A DNA stretch of 17,248 nucleotides from contig NYXM01000066.1 in assembly GCA_002685655.1 (NCBI GenBank), forward strand, positions 1-17,248, given 5' to 3'. The translations under genes and the position numbers were made by a program. The notes beneath the pieces are model-generated. The model saw only the letters and a program-made list of their open reading frames with translations, did not search any database and was not told the origin of the DNA. This DNA comes from Planctomycetaceae bacterium (GTDB lineage Bacteria; Planctomycetota; Planctomycetia; Pirellulales; Pirellulaceae). Shown piece by piece: positions 1 to 7,575 of this stretch (its first letter is position 1; every line of letters starts with the position of its first letter).

Positions 1-163
1 CCCTGGGTTGCGATGCCGAACGAACCAGATCAACGCTGAAGGCGTTGCACATCTCGCGATTGTCGCACGCCTTCAGCGTGCAAATATTCTCCAGCCCCAT
101 TTACCCAGGGTGGCGCGGCTGCGCCGCTGACCCTGGGCGACGATGTGTAACGCTTTCAGCGTT
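1..163. repeat. Planctomycete-type palindromic intergenic repeat block
   Basis: Non-coding block made of short palindromes. A 15-bp element occurs three times: at 32-46 (inverted relative to the others), at 67-80 (13-bp core ACGCCTTCAGCGT at 67-79) and at 149-163 (AACGCTTTCAGCGTT, itself a 6-bp stem with a 3-nt loop). The core at 33-45 is an exact reverse complement of 67-79. A larger hairpin lies between them: CCCAGGG at 104-110 pairs with CCCTGGG at 131-137, enclosing an inner GCGGC/GCCGC stem at 115-119 and 123-127. The string CCCTGGG plus G and CGATG occurs at 1-15 and again at 131-145, as if unit ends are repeated. I recall similar blocks scattered between genes in planctomycete genomes; copy number here was not checked. 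A 64-codon reading frame (45-239) across the block is not credible as a gene. Confidence 0.7.
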
Positions 164-257
164 GGATCTTGCGAGCAAGCTAAACACGTACTCGGGAGAG
201 GTGACAGGATGTGAAAACGGTTGCAAACCAACTACTTAAAAGCTGCACGACCTCGAC

Positions 258-268
258 AAGGAGGGGGG
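258..268 (+). promoter_or_regulatory. Strong ribosome binding site for the MoxR-like gene
   Basis: The purine run AAGGAGGGGGG ends about 10 nt before the ATG at 279. It fixes that ATG as the start in preference to the in-frame internal Met codons at residues 18 and 21. Confidence 0.75.
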
Positions 269-278
269 AGACACGGCG

Positions 279-1769
279 ATGGCTCGCGCTATAATGCCCT
301 CTCACGGAAAAATCCCCTTTCACGAGTCCATGTCGTCCATGCCAGAGCCTACCACTCCGCAAAACCGGCCCTCCAATCTTCGTCAGTTGCGAGAAAGCGG
401 TTGGACTTCCAAGACGATCAAAGACGAACTTCGTGACAACCTGTTGCGGCAGCTGGCCGAGGGGACCGAGCTTTACCCGAGCATTGTTGGGTACGACGAA
501 ACGGTTATCCCAGAAGTGAATTTGGCGATCCTGGCCGGACACGACATGCTGTTCCTTGGCGAGAAGGGGCAGGCCAAGAGCCGATTGATGCGGTCTTTGG
601 TTCAGTTTCTGGATCCGTGGATCCCGTTCCTCGACATTTCCGGCACGCCGTTTCATGAAGATCCAATGCTTCCAATCAGCCACGCCGGCAAACAGTTTGT
701 CGCCGAACACGCACACGATGATGTGCCAATCGCTTGGTGGCACCGTGACGATCGTTATGCGGAGAGGCTGTCGCCGGGGACCAAGTTTGCGGATGTGGTT
801 GGCGAAATTGATCCGGCGAAACTGGCTGGCGGTGTGAGTATGTCGACTGAAGAGGCGTTGCACTTTGGTTTAATTCCACGGATGCACCGTGGCATTTTTG
901 CGATGAACGAACTGCCGGAACTCGACGAGTTGGTTCAAGTTGGCATGTTCAACATTCTGGAGGAACGAGACGTGCAGATTCGAGGCTTTCCCGTTCGCTT
1001 CGAAATCGACGTGTTGCTGCTGTTTAGCGCAAATCCATCCACCTACAATCGAAGCGGAAAAGTGATTCCGCAGTTGAAGGACCGCATTGGTTCGGTAATT
1101 CACACACATTACCCACACGATCGCGCACTGGGCATCCAAATCATGGAGCAGGAAGCGGGGATCGATTTGGGGGGTGACTATCCGGTGGCGGTGCCCTATT
1201 TCATGCGCGAGATTATCGAGCAGATTACCGTGCAGGCCCGCAAGTCAAAGTACATCGACCAGCAATCAGGCGTCAGCGCACGGTTCAGCATTGCCAACTA
1301 TCGCACCATGGTTGCTTCAGCCCGTCGCCGCGCGGTCATCTTAGGCGAGCAGCCGGCTGTGCCTCGCATCAGCGATTTGGGACACCTGTATTCGTCATCT
1401 TTGGGTAAGGTGGAACTGGAATTGATGAGCAGCCATCAGATGTCGGAACGGCAAATCCTGGATGGCGTGATTGCCGAGGCAGTTCAAGTCGTATTCGAAC
1501 AATACGTCGACCGACACGGGCTGGACGAGATCAGCCATATCTTCGGACGCGGAGTGAAGATCGAAGTTGGCGACATGCTGCCGTCGAGCAAATATGCCGA
1601 GCGGTTGAAGCGTGTTCCGCCGATATGGAACAAGGCGTTTGAAGTCAATGCAGCAGAAGTCGAGCAGATGCGGGCGTCGTGTGTCGAGTTTGTTCTGGCC
1701 GGCCTCTATTCGCTCGACCAGATCTCACGTTCACAATCGCATGGCACACAGGTTTACGAGATCGAGTAG
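279..1769 (+). CDS. MoxR-family AAA+ ATPase (magnesium chelatase ChlI-like)
   Basis: A 496-residue cytosolic AAA+ ATPase. Visible motifs are Walker A GEKGQAKS (residues 94-101), Walker B IFAMNE (206-211, Asn in place of the usual Asp before Glu), sensor 1 in LLLFSANPS (Asn252), and a candidate arginine-finger region PQLKDR (264-269). No signal peptide or membrane segment is seen. MoxR-type ATPases usually act with a VWA-domain partner to remodel or metallate client proteins, and such a partner follows at 1946. The first 45 residues are Pro/Ser-rich and probably disordered. The start is set by a strong ribosome binding site. Annotation pipelines often call such proteins magnesium chelatase, but no BchD/BchH genes are present, so chlorophyll chemistry is not implied. 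Family assignment is firm; the client is unknown. Confidence 0.88.
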   Translation: MARAIMPSHGKIPFHESMSSMPEPTTPQNRPSNLRQLRESGWTSKTIKDELRDNLLRQLAEGTELYPSIVGYDETVIPEVNLAILAGHDMLFLGEKGQAKSRLMRSLVQFLDPWIPFLDISGTPFHEDPMLPISHAGKQFVAEHAHDDVPIAWWHRDDRYAERLSPGTKFADVVGEIDPAKLAGGVSMSTEEALHFGLIPRMHRGIFAMNELPELDELVQVGMFNILEERDVQIRGFPVRFEIDVLLLFSANPSTYNRSGKVIPQLKDRIGSVIHTHYPHDRALGIQIMEQEAGIDLGGDYPVAVPYFMREIIEQITVQARKSKYIDQQSGVSARFSIANYRTMVASARRRAVILGEQPAVPRISDLGHLYSSSLGKVELELMSSHQMSERQILDGVIAEAVQVVFEQYVDRHGLDEISHIFGRGVKIEVGDMLPSSKYAERLKRVPPIWNKAFEVNAAEVEQMRASCVEFVLAGLYSLDQISRSQSHGTQVYEIE

Positions 1770-1792
1770 CCTAACTTGCTGGAAAGTGTGTA

Positions 1793-1869
1793 TTGTAAAG
1801 GGGTCGGGAGTCATTTGTGCGAAGCACCCGAAGGGCCGTTCCGGCAAATGACTCCCGACCCCTTTACAA
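1793..1869. repeat. 25-bp perfect inverted repeat, REP/MITE-like
   Basis: Positions 1793-1817 and 1845-1869 are exact reverse complements (25 bp), separated by 27 nt. The outer part of each arm reads TTGTAAAGGGGTCGGGAG, or its complement. Arms of this AAAGGGGTC type resemble the REP palindromes that RAYT (REP-associated tyrosine transposase) proteins act on; that link is from memory. A transcript across it would form a very stable hairpin between the MoxR and VWA genes, which could attenuate or process the message. There is no T-run directly after the right arm, so it is not a textbook intrinsic terminator. No transposase lies nearby. Confidence 0.85.
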
Positions 1870-1945
1870 CCCCCGACCTCTTTTCAACCCCCTGGCGACG
1901 GCGAAACAACCGAACTGACCCACTAACACTGGAATTCCTGGTGCC

Positions 1946-3682
1946 ATGTCGAAACAACGTCGCGTCGGTGGCATCATTCACACGTACCAGAAGTACGATC
2001 CTCGGCAGTTTCCCAGTCCTAGGCAACCGCCCACGGATGCGGTTTCGCCGGCCTTCGATCACATGCTGATGTTCGGTAGCCGCCGGAGGTTGACCGAGGA
2101 AGAGCTGGCGAGGGCGATCCACCTCGATCCCAGTCAGATTGGCGGGTTCGGCCCGAGCATTGATGCTTTGTTGGCGATGTTGCGGGAAAGGAAGCGGAAG
2201 ATCCTGGAGAAGTACGAAACGGACACGGTTCGGCAGCTCGCGAAGCAACAATATCAGACGCTCGGCGAAACGCTGAAGCCACCCAAAAAGCAGTGCGATC
2301 GTTTTCAGCTGGCATTTGAAGCCGAGCAGATTTACGAGCTTGAGCGTGTCTGGTTTGCGGCGGGCGAAGACCGGTCGCAGTTTGCCCGGGGGCTCGTGCA
2401 ACTGATCGAAACGTTGGGAAACAAATACCAGGTAGATGAACTCGCCGCCAAGTACGTTTTCACTGGTCGGACTCCGCTGACGGTCCCAGAAGCTCTTGCC
2501 GTTAAGGAAGAATTGGAGAAGATTGACGAACTCATCAAGCAACTTGAAGAGGCACGTGAAACGGCACAGATTGCCGTCGTGGACATGGATGCCCTGGCCG
2601 AATTCACCGAACCGGGTGATGTTGAGAAGCTGCGAGAGATGCAGCGGATGGTCGAAGAGTACATTCGCGACATGGCCGAACAGCAGGGACTCCACCGCGA
2701 TGGCGGCGCGTTTCAACTAACGCCGAAAGCGTACCGCTTGTTTCAGGGGCGTCTGTTGGAACGCATCTTTAGTAATTTGCAGGAGTCGCGGACAGGGCGG
2801 CATCAAGGTGCGGTCGAAGGCGACGGTGCCGTTGAACAGCAGCAGACCAAACCGTACGAGTTTGGCGATTCTCTGACTCACATGGACATTCCTCAGACGT
2901 TCGTCAATGCGATGTTACGTCAGTCCAAAGAAGGTCAGTCGAACGATTCGAGCAGCAGCACGTCGCAATTGCCTATCCGACTAAAGCCGGAAGATATCGA
3001 GGTTCATCGCACTCGGAACACGCCAAAATGTGCGACCGTAGTGATTATGGACATGAGCGGTTCGATGCGCTACGACAGCCAGTACATGAATGTCAAACGC
3101 ATGGCGCTGGCGATGGAGGGCCTGATTCGCTCGGAGTACCCCGGCGACCACCTGCACTTCATTGAAATGTACACATTCGGTAAGCCCTGTCGACCGGGTG
3201 AAGTGATCGATCTGCTGCCCAAACCGGTGACGATCACCCGTCCCGAAGTGCGGTTTCGGATCGACATGAGTCGCGAAGACATTAGCGAACATCAGATTCC
3301 GCCGCACTTCACGAACATCCAGCACGCCTTGCAACTCAGCCGCAATTTCTTAGCCGGCCAGGATACGCCCAATCGCCAGATTATATTGATCACCGACGGT
3401 TTGCCGACGGCGCACTTTGACGAGCAGTGGCTGTACCTGCTGTATCCGCCGCACCTGCTAACCGAACAAGCGACGTTGCGTGAAGGATTGCTGTGCCAAC
3501 GCGAAGGCATCACCATCAACATCTTTCTGGTGCCCAGCTGGTCACAATCTGAAGAGGACATTCGGTTCGCCTACCGCTTGGCGGAATCGACGACGGGGCG
3601 CGTCTTTTTCACGGCTGGTAGCGACCTGGATCGCTGCGTGGTGTGGGACTACGTGAGCCGTCGGCGCGAGATGTTGGGATAG
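1946..3682 (+). CDS. VWA domain protein, partner of the MoxR-like ATPase
   Basis: A 578-residue protein with no signal peptide or membrane segment, so probably cytosolic, unlike membrane-anchored BatA/BatB. The first ~340 residues are charged and helical, with likely coiled-coil stretches around 170-240, and hold no recognised domain. A von Willebrand A domain fills roughly residues 355-570, with a complete MIDAS metal site: D369-x-S371-x-S373 (in MDMSGSM), T456 (in FTNIQHAL) and D484 (in ITDGLP). It follows the AAA+ gene by 176 bp, a gap that contains a 25-bp inverted repeat. MoxR plus VWA pairs such as RavA/ViaA act as chaperone-like complexes; by analogy this protein could present clients to the ATPase. 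The ribosome binding site before the ATG is weak. Its stop codon is only 6 bp from that of the convergent radical SAM gene. Confidence 0.85.
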   Translation: MSKQRRVGGIIHTYQKYDPRQFPSPRQPPTDAVSPAFDHMLMFGSRRRLTEEELARAIHLDPSQIGGFGPSIDALLAMLRERKRKILEKYETDTVRQLAKQQYQTLGETLKPPKKQCDRFQLAFEAEQIYELERVWFAAGEDRSQFARGLVQLIETLGNKYQVDELAAKYVFTGRTPLTVPEALAVKEELEKIDELIKQLEEARETAQIAVVDMDALAEFTEPGDVEKLREMQRMVEEYIRDMAEQQGLHRDGGAFQLTPKAYRLFQGRLLERIFSNLQESRTGRHQGAVEGDGAVEQQQTKPYEFGDSLTHMDIPQTFVNAMLRQSKEGQSNDSSSSTSQLPIRLKPEDIEVHRTRNTPKCATVVIMDMSGSMRYDSQYMNVKRMALAMEGLIRSEYPGDHLHFIEMYTFGKPCRPGEVIDLLPKPVTITRPEVRFRIDMSREDISEHQIPPHFTNIQHALQLSRNFLAGQDTPNRQIILITDGLPTAHFDEQWLYLLYPPHLLTEQATLREGLLCQREGITINIFLVPSWSQSEEDIRFAYRLAESTTGRVFFTAGSDLDRCVVWDYVSRRREMLG

Positions 3683-3688
3683 ACGCCA

Positions 3689-4969
3689 TCACGAACTGAT
3701 TTCCACCACGTCAGGTTCGCTCATTTCCTGCGGCGGTTCGTTGCGAGTGTCTCGCCAGTTGTCGGCGTTGAAGTGCTTCGAGTACACGCCGAATTCATGA
3801 AAGGCAATCTTCTTGGCGATTCGATAGGCCCAACTCTTTTCGGGAATCTCGCTACCCGGATTAAACTGTGACGGTCGCGACCACATGGCGTCTAGTTCCG
3901 GCCGTGCTGTCTTGCGGGCCGTCGAGTCTTTCGCGCCATGCTTGTCGATCAACTCGCCCATCAAGTCGGGGCGTTCCAAGACGATGCAGCCGCGCGTGTT
4001 TGTCGCGGCGGCCTCACGAAAATCTCGCAAGAATGCCGAGTCATTGAACACTTCGCGGAGAGGTCGCTGGTCGTGAATTGAGTCCTTGGAGAACTGAATG
4101 ACCGGACAGGGTTCGATGTCGCCCCAAGGAGTGATGTGATGTGTGAAGCCGATCGCCATCGGACACAGTGCTTGACCGTCGCCGTCGTAATATGCATCGA
4201 TGACGAAGATTGGCTTATTCACTCGCAAGTCGACGACAAACTGCCGCGCGCGGCGTTGTTGTTCGAGCGTCAGCGAAAGTTGCTCGTTCGGATCGGGCCC
4301 CACCGGGCGATAGATGTGGAACCAGGTGTACAACACGCCCATTTCGATCAGACGGTCGATCCACTCGTCGGTGAGCAAGTCGTCGATGTTCGACCGGCAA
4401 AGACTCGTGCAGACGCCTGTCATGACCTTGTTGTTCACACAATGCTGGATGCCCTCCATCGACTTGCTGTAGACATCGGCGCGGCCACGACGTTCGTCGC
4501 TGACGATCTCCGAGCCTTCAATGCTGACCAGCACTGTCGCATTTCCGATCTTGCGGAGCCGTTTGGCCGCGTTGTCGTCGATGAAGTGTCCGTTCGTGAA
4601 AACCTGGAAATAGGCGTCGGGGTGGGCTTCGAGGATTTCGTATAACTCGTCGTGCATGAACGGTTCGCCGCCCAGGAGGCCGAAAAACGAATTGCCCATA
4701 GCCTTAGCTTCATTGATCATCCGGTTCATCGCGGCAACGTCAATTTTCTGTTGCTTGGCCGCCACGTCCACCCAGCAGCCCTGGCACCGCAGGTTGCAGC
4801 TGTTGATGATCGAAATGTAAAGGTAAGGTGGAAAGAATTCACCTCGCTTCAGGCGGCGCTTGTGGCGTTGCACCGAACGCAGGCCCTTGACGCCCATGTT
4901 CCAGCCAAGCTTCCACAAGAGCCGTTTGTCGGTCTCCATCAGGAGACGTTTGGCCATACGCAAGTACAT
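3689..4969 (-). CDS. Radical SAM protein with SPASM/twitch-like cysteines
   Basis: A 426-residue radical SAM enzyme. The CX3CX2C motif that binds the SAM [4Fe-4S] cluster is C58-C62-C65 (in SCNLRCQGC), and the GGEP SAM-contact motif is at 100-103. Near the C-terminus, C269-X13-G283-X4-C288 fits the opening of a SPASM/twitch domain; C328 could be a further ligand, so one auxiliary Fe-S cluster is likely. The basic N-terminal ~45 residues (MYLRMAKRLL onward, KRHKRR-rich) could be amphipathic. The frame stays open to 5128, but the first 53 codons are Arg/Pro-rich and overlap a hairpin repeat, so I prefer the ATG at 4967-4969; no strong ribosome site supports either start. It lies 288 bp downstream of the ATP-grasp gene on the same strand. 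SPASM-type enzymes often modify peptides or proteins; the substrate here is unknown. Confidence 0.82.
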   Translation of the reverse strand: MYLRMAKRLLMETDKRLLWKLGWNMGVKGLRSVQRHKRRLKRGEFFPPYLYISIINSCNLRCQGCWVDVAAKQQKIDVAAMNRMINEAKAMGNSFFGLLGGEPFMHDELYEILEAHPDAYFQVFTNGHFIDDNAAKRLRKIGNATVLVSIEGSEIVSDERRGRADVYSKSMEGIQHCVNNKVMTGVCTSLCRSNIDDLLTDEWIDRLIEMGVLYTWFHIYRPVGPDPNEQLSLTLEQQRRARQFVVDLRVNKPIFVIDAYYDGDGQALCPMAIGFTHHITPWGDIEPCPVIQFSKDSIHDQRPLREVFNDSAFLRDFREAAATNTRGCIVLERPDLMGELIDKHGAKDSTARKTARPELDAMWSRPSQFNPGSEIPEKSWAYRIAKKIAFHEFGVYSKHFNADNWRDTRNEPPQEMSEPDVVEISS

Positions 4970-5080
4970 GTTGTCGCTTCTTGGCGGGGCAGGGCGAAAA
5001 TGTAAACCGAACCCCAAGTATACCACCGAGACGGTCCGCGCGACAGGAAGGCAACGGCAGACTCCGTGGCGTACTTGGTT

Positions 5081-5106
5081 GTGGCAGGGTCTCCCGACCC
5101 GGCCAC
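5081..5106. repeat. Hairpin between ATP-grasp and radical SAM genes
   Basis: GTGGC-A-GGGTC (5081-5091) pairs with GACCC-G-GCCAC (5096-5106) around a TCCC loop, with a single mismatch. It is one of several palindromes filling 4970-5257, a gap of 288 bp with no credible gene. Confidence 0.6.
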
Positions 5107-5164
5107 GCATTGCGACCGCAGGTCTCACCTTCCGGCCGCTGGTTGAATCTCCCGTTGCGAAGTG

Positions 5165-5228
5165 GTGCCCCGTCGGAAGACCGGGGCACAGCAGTGGTCG
5201 GAAGATCGGGGCACAGCCGTGCCCGATC
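5165..5228. repeat. 2 x 25-bp tandem repeat with nested hairpins
   Basis: Units 5172-5196 and 5197-5221 are adjacent direct copies with 23 of 25 bases identical (differences at unit positions 10 and 22). The first overlaps a hairpin GTGCCCCG/CGGGGCAC (5165-5172 with 5182-5189). The second overlaps a hairpin 5204-5214/5219-5228 with one bulged G. A 12-bp palindrome CAGCCATGGCTG follows at 5244-5255, just downstream of the ATP-grasp stop codon as read on the minus strand. Together these may terminate or process the minus-strand transcript, or may be dispersed repeats. Confidence 0.7.
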
Positions 5229-5257
5229 CACGTGGTGGATTCACAGCCATGGCTGCG

Positions 5258-6283
5258 TCACCCGCGCCAAGCGTGACGATACCTTAATCCAAGATTCAGA
5301 ATGCGTTGAATCAGCTGGTCGTACTCGATTCCCACTGCGTGAGCCGACTCGGCCAAATCTTCGCCATACGAGAGGTTCGGATTCGGATTTGCTTCAAGCA
5401 CATAGATGCGCCCATCCGCGGTGACGCGAAAGTCCATTCGGGCATAGCCGCTCATGTGCAGAGCTCTGTAGATCTGTTTGCAGAGACGTCGAATCTTGGC
5501 ACGCATTTTCGGCGGGAGGTCTTTGGGAGCTTCGGTCTTGACCCCCAATTCCTTTTGGATTTTGAAGTCCCACTTGACCGCCGCTGTCGCAATGTTGGGC
5601 TCGCCGGCGGGCAAATTGGTCATCAGCAGTTCCCAGATCGGAAGCACCGTCAGTTGACGGTTTCCCAGGACACCGACATAAAACTCACGACCTTCGATGT
5701 ACTCCTCGACCAAGGCTGCCGTCTTAATCTCGTCGTAGCAATGTTGCACGCGTTCGCGCAGTTCTTCGGGAGTGTTGACGATTGACTTGTTGCTCAGACC
5801 GAACGAAGCATCCTCGGTCGCCGACTTTACGAACATCGGGTAGTTCATATCCTCACTCGGTGTGATCGCGCTGCCGTGTTCATAAACCGTAAAGCGAGGC
5901 GTCGGGATTTGGTGAAACTGCAGGATCTGTTTGGAGAGCGTTTTATCGTGAGACAGCATGAGGCCGCGTGGGTTGCATCCCGTATATGGCTGCCTAATCA
6001 ACTCCAAGTACGAAGCGATGTGTTGGTCGTATGTGGCGACGCCGTGGAACTCTTCCAGCAGATTGAAGGTGATGTGGGGCTTGAAACTGAGCAGCGCCTC
6101 CCGAATCACGTCCAGATCGTCTGAGGCCCCCAGCTTGAGTACGTCGTGCCCCAATTCGCCCAGCGTCGTCACGACATCGTACTCGGTCTTCCACTCGAGC
6201 GCCTGCTCGTCGGTGTAGCCCTTGATGTTGTCGGGAGGAACCAGCTCCTCGTCCATCAGGGCCATCACGCGGAGCTTCTTCAT
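5258..6283 (-). CDS. ATP-grasp ligase, D-alanine--D-alanine ligase-like
   Basis: A 341-residue protein with the Ddl (COG1181-like) layout. The N-terminal domain contains YTGCNPRGLMLSHDKTLSKQ, which resembles the Ddl YTG...DK...K stretch. A central ATP-grasp strand contains FVKSATEDASFGL, followed by VEEYIEGREFYVGVLG. The C-terminal metal- and ATP-binding stretch is ARMDFRV...YVLEANPNPNLS; E-x-N-P replaces the Ddl E-x-N-T-x-P-G signature, arguing against a true cell-wall Ddl. Family members join a carboxylate to an amine through an acyl phosphate; the substrate here is unknown. The ATG at 6281-6283 overlaps the upstream metallopeptidase stop as ATGA, which decides the start over the longer open frame to 6460 and implies coupled translation. 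Confidence 0.85.
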   Translation of the reverse strand: MKKLRVMALMDEELVPPDNIKGYTDEQALEWKTEYDVVTTLGELGHDVLKLGASDDLDVIREALLSFKPHITFNLLEEFHGVATYDQHIASYLELIRQPYTGCNPRGLMLSHDKTLSKQILQFHQIPTPRFTVYEHGSAITPSEDMNYPMFVKSATEDASFGLSNKSIVNTPEELRERVQHCYDEIKTAALVEEYIEGREFYVGVLGNRQLTVLPIWELLMTNLPAGEPNIATAAVKWDFKIQKELGVKTEAPKDLPPKMRAKIRRLCKQIYRALHMSGYARMDFRVTADGRIYVLEANPNPNLSYGEDLAESAHAVGIEYDQLIQRILNLGLRYRHAWRG

Positions 6284-7371
6284 ATCGCGACTCGGTGCTG
6301 CCCGCCATGCAGGACATTCATGGTCTGCACCGTCAGCAAGACAAGGACGTACCGCCGCGTTTCTCGCTCGGAATAGCGAAGCCGCAGCTTGAGTTCGCGA
6401 CAACGGTCGACCATTTCGTTGACGACTTGATCGATTGTATAAGGGTGTTGACCGGTCCACGGCCCGACCGCTTCTCGCAACGATCGGCGATCACCACGTA
6501 GGAACATGGCGGCTGTCACGTTACGGGTATGCTTTCGTTCATTGGAAAACAGACGCAGTAAGTCTCGGTCAAGGAAGCTTGGGTGACCCACGCCGTAACG
6601 CTCTTTCTTCTCTTCGTAATGTTGCCGCAGCGTCTTTCGAAGCGTTCGCACGGGATCGACTCGTCTCCGAGTGGTGACGGCGGCTTTGCGCTGCATGAGA
6701 TCATTCATCAGATGATCGACATACTGCAGCTTGGCAAGTGCATCCCATCCTGTGTACTCCGTCTTCCAATTCGAACGAGGTCTTAGCCAGACGGCAAACG
6801 TCTCGGCGAAATCTTCCGCGGGATGCGCCTGGGCATACCACATCCCAAGATGTTGCACGAAACTCTTGCTGTACGGTTTGGGTGAATAGTGGTCAGGATA
6901 GGGTTGCGATGAACTACCAAAAACACGTTGCCACGCCTTCCGCCGGCCAAGGCGAAAGGCATTGTCCAGCGCATGGCCAGCTTCGTGGCGAAGGATGCAG
7001 AGGCACCAGTTCCGGTTTCCGCCCTCCACCTCGAGCATCTGCTTGCGTTCGAGGCGTTCCAATCGGGGATGCGCCAAGTAAAACGGAATGGCGATGCCCG
7101 GTACGCTGTCCGGCGTAAACCACTCGTCCGAGAGCCAGCAGTGAGGACGAAACCGTAGGCCACTTCCTGCTAGCTCTCCGTAAAGTTGCTCGATGCGTTG
7201 CTCGAGGCGCGTTCCGGCGATGACCACACCGAGATCACAAATGCGCACATCCAGTAGTGCCTCGTCGGAGTAACGAGCCCAAAAGGGCTCTTCCAAACGA
7301 CGAAGCATTGAGGCAGAACGTTTTCTTGCAGATCGATCCATGGCTTCCCGGCAAAATGTGTCCGACAACAT
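6280..7371 (-). CDS. Putative zinc-binding metallopeptidase (PF15887-like)
   Basis: A 363-residue protein with the zincin motif HEAGH at 129-133 (within LRHEAGHALDNAF). A downstream HPAEDFAETFAVWL segment (183-196) has E186 or E190 as the likely third zinc ligand, as in gluzincins. This arrangement, with WYAQAHP just before it, matches what I recall of the putative zinc-binding metallo-peptidase family PF15887. No signal peptide is visible, so it is likely intracellular. The stop codon overlaps the ATG of the ATP-grasp gene by 4 bp, so the two are made together; a ligase and a hydrolase acting on the same bond type is a reasonable inference. The start is uncertain: ATG 7369-7371 has a poor ribosome site, and the in-frame ATG at residue 11 (7339-7341, preceded by GGGAAG) is an alternative. 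Confidence 0.85.
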   Translation of the reverse strand: MLSDTFCREAMDRSARKRSASMLRRLEEPFWARYSDEALLDVRICDLGVVIAGTRLEQRIEQLYGELAGSGLRFRPHCWLSDEWFTPDSVPGIAIPFYLAHPRLERLERKQMLEVEGGNRNWCLCILRHEAGHALDNAFRLGRRKAWQRVFGSSSQPYPDHYSPKPYSKSFVQHLGMWYAQAHPAEDFAETFAVWLRPRSNWKTEYTGWDALAKLQYVDHLMNDLMQRKAAVTTRRRVDPVRTLRKTLRQHYEEKKERYGVGHPSFLDRDLLRLFSNERKHTRNVTAAMFLRGDRRSLREAVGPWTGQHPYTIDQVVNEMVDRCRELKLRLRYSERETRRYVLVLLTVQTMNVLHGGQHRVAI

Positions 7372-7575
7372 AAATCGGCGAAATGATCCGCGTACGCCAC
7401 AATTTTATGTTCGGATGAAGGCAATGCAATCATTCCTGCCGTGACTCGACATTACGTCTCGGGCTACGTAGACTTGGAAATTATACCATTTACTCTTTTA
7501 CTGCCCTTCCTGGATTGCCAGGTCTTACATCGAGTTGTGGTCAAAATCGTGTTTTCAGACCTTAAGAAATCTCGC
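7372..7575. promoter_or_regulatory. Divergent intergenic region, probable promoters both ways
   Basis: These 204 bp separate the minus-strand metallopeptidase operon from the plus-strand terpene operon and must hold both promoters. The middle is AT-richer than its surroundings (about 7475-7500), with a TATACC element at 7482-7487 that could serve as a plus-strand -10 box, though no good -35 is seen. No operator palindrome was recognised. An open frame through this region joins the cyclase gene in frame from a GTG at 7441 but encodes an implausible hydrophobic leader. Confidence 0.4.

Noticed and set aside
45..239. 64-codon plus-strand frame in the leader
   Set aside because: It runs through the palindromic repeat block, has no ribosome site, and its composition follows the repeats.
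1811..2716. 301-codon minus-strand frame opposite the VWA gene
   Set aside because: It is antisense to a clear VWA protein, starts inside its coding region, ends in the inverted repeat and shows no domain.
3689..4969. Radical SAM protein as HpnH (adenosylhopane synthesis)
   Set aside because: The neighbourhood of the SAM-cluster cysteines (SCNLRCQGCW) and the C-terminal CX13GX4C do not match the HpnH pattern I recall, despite a nearby SHC-like gene.
4970..5128. N-terminal extension of the radical SAM frame
   Set aside because: The 53 extra residues are Arg/Pro-rich, overlap a hairpin repeat and precede a family-like start at MYLRMAK.
5120..5165. tRNA-like T-arm string (GGTTGAATC)
   Set aside because: No cloverleaf could be drawn: acceptor and anticodon stems do not pair, and the string lies in a repeat cluster.
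6284..6460. N-terminal extension of the ATP-grasp frame
   Set aside because: It lies wholly inside the metallopeptidase gene; the ATGA overlap gives a better start.
7441..7575. Hydrophobic leader as a membrane anchor of the cyclase
   Set aside because: The segment is AT-rich promoter-like DNA, starts with GTG without a ribosome site, and family members begin near VTSAFQ.
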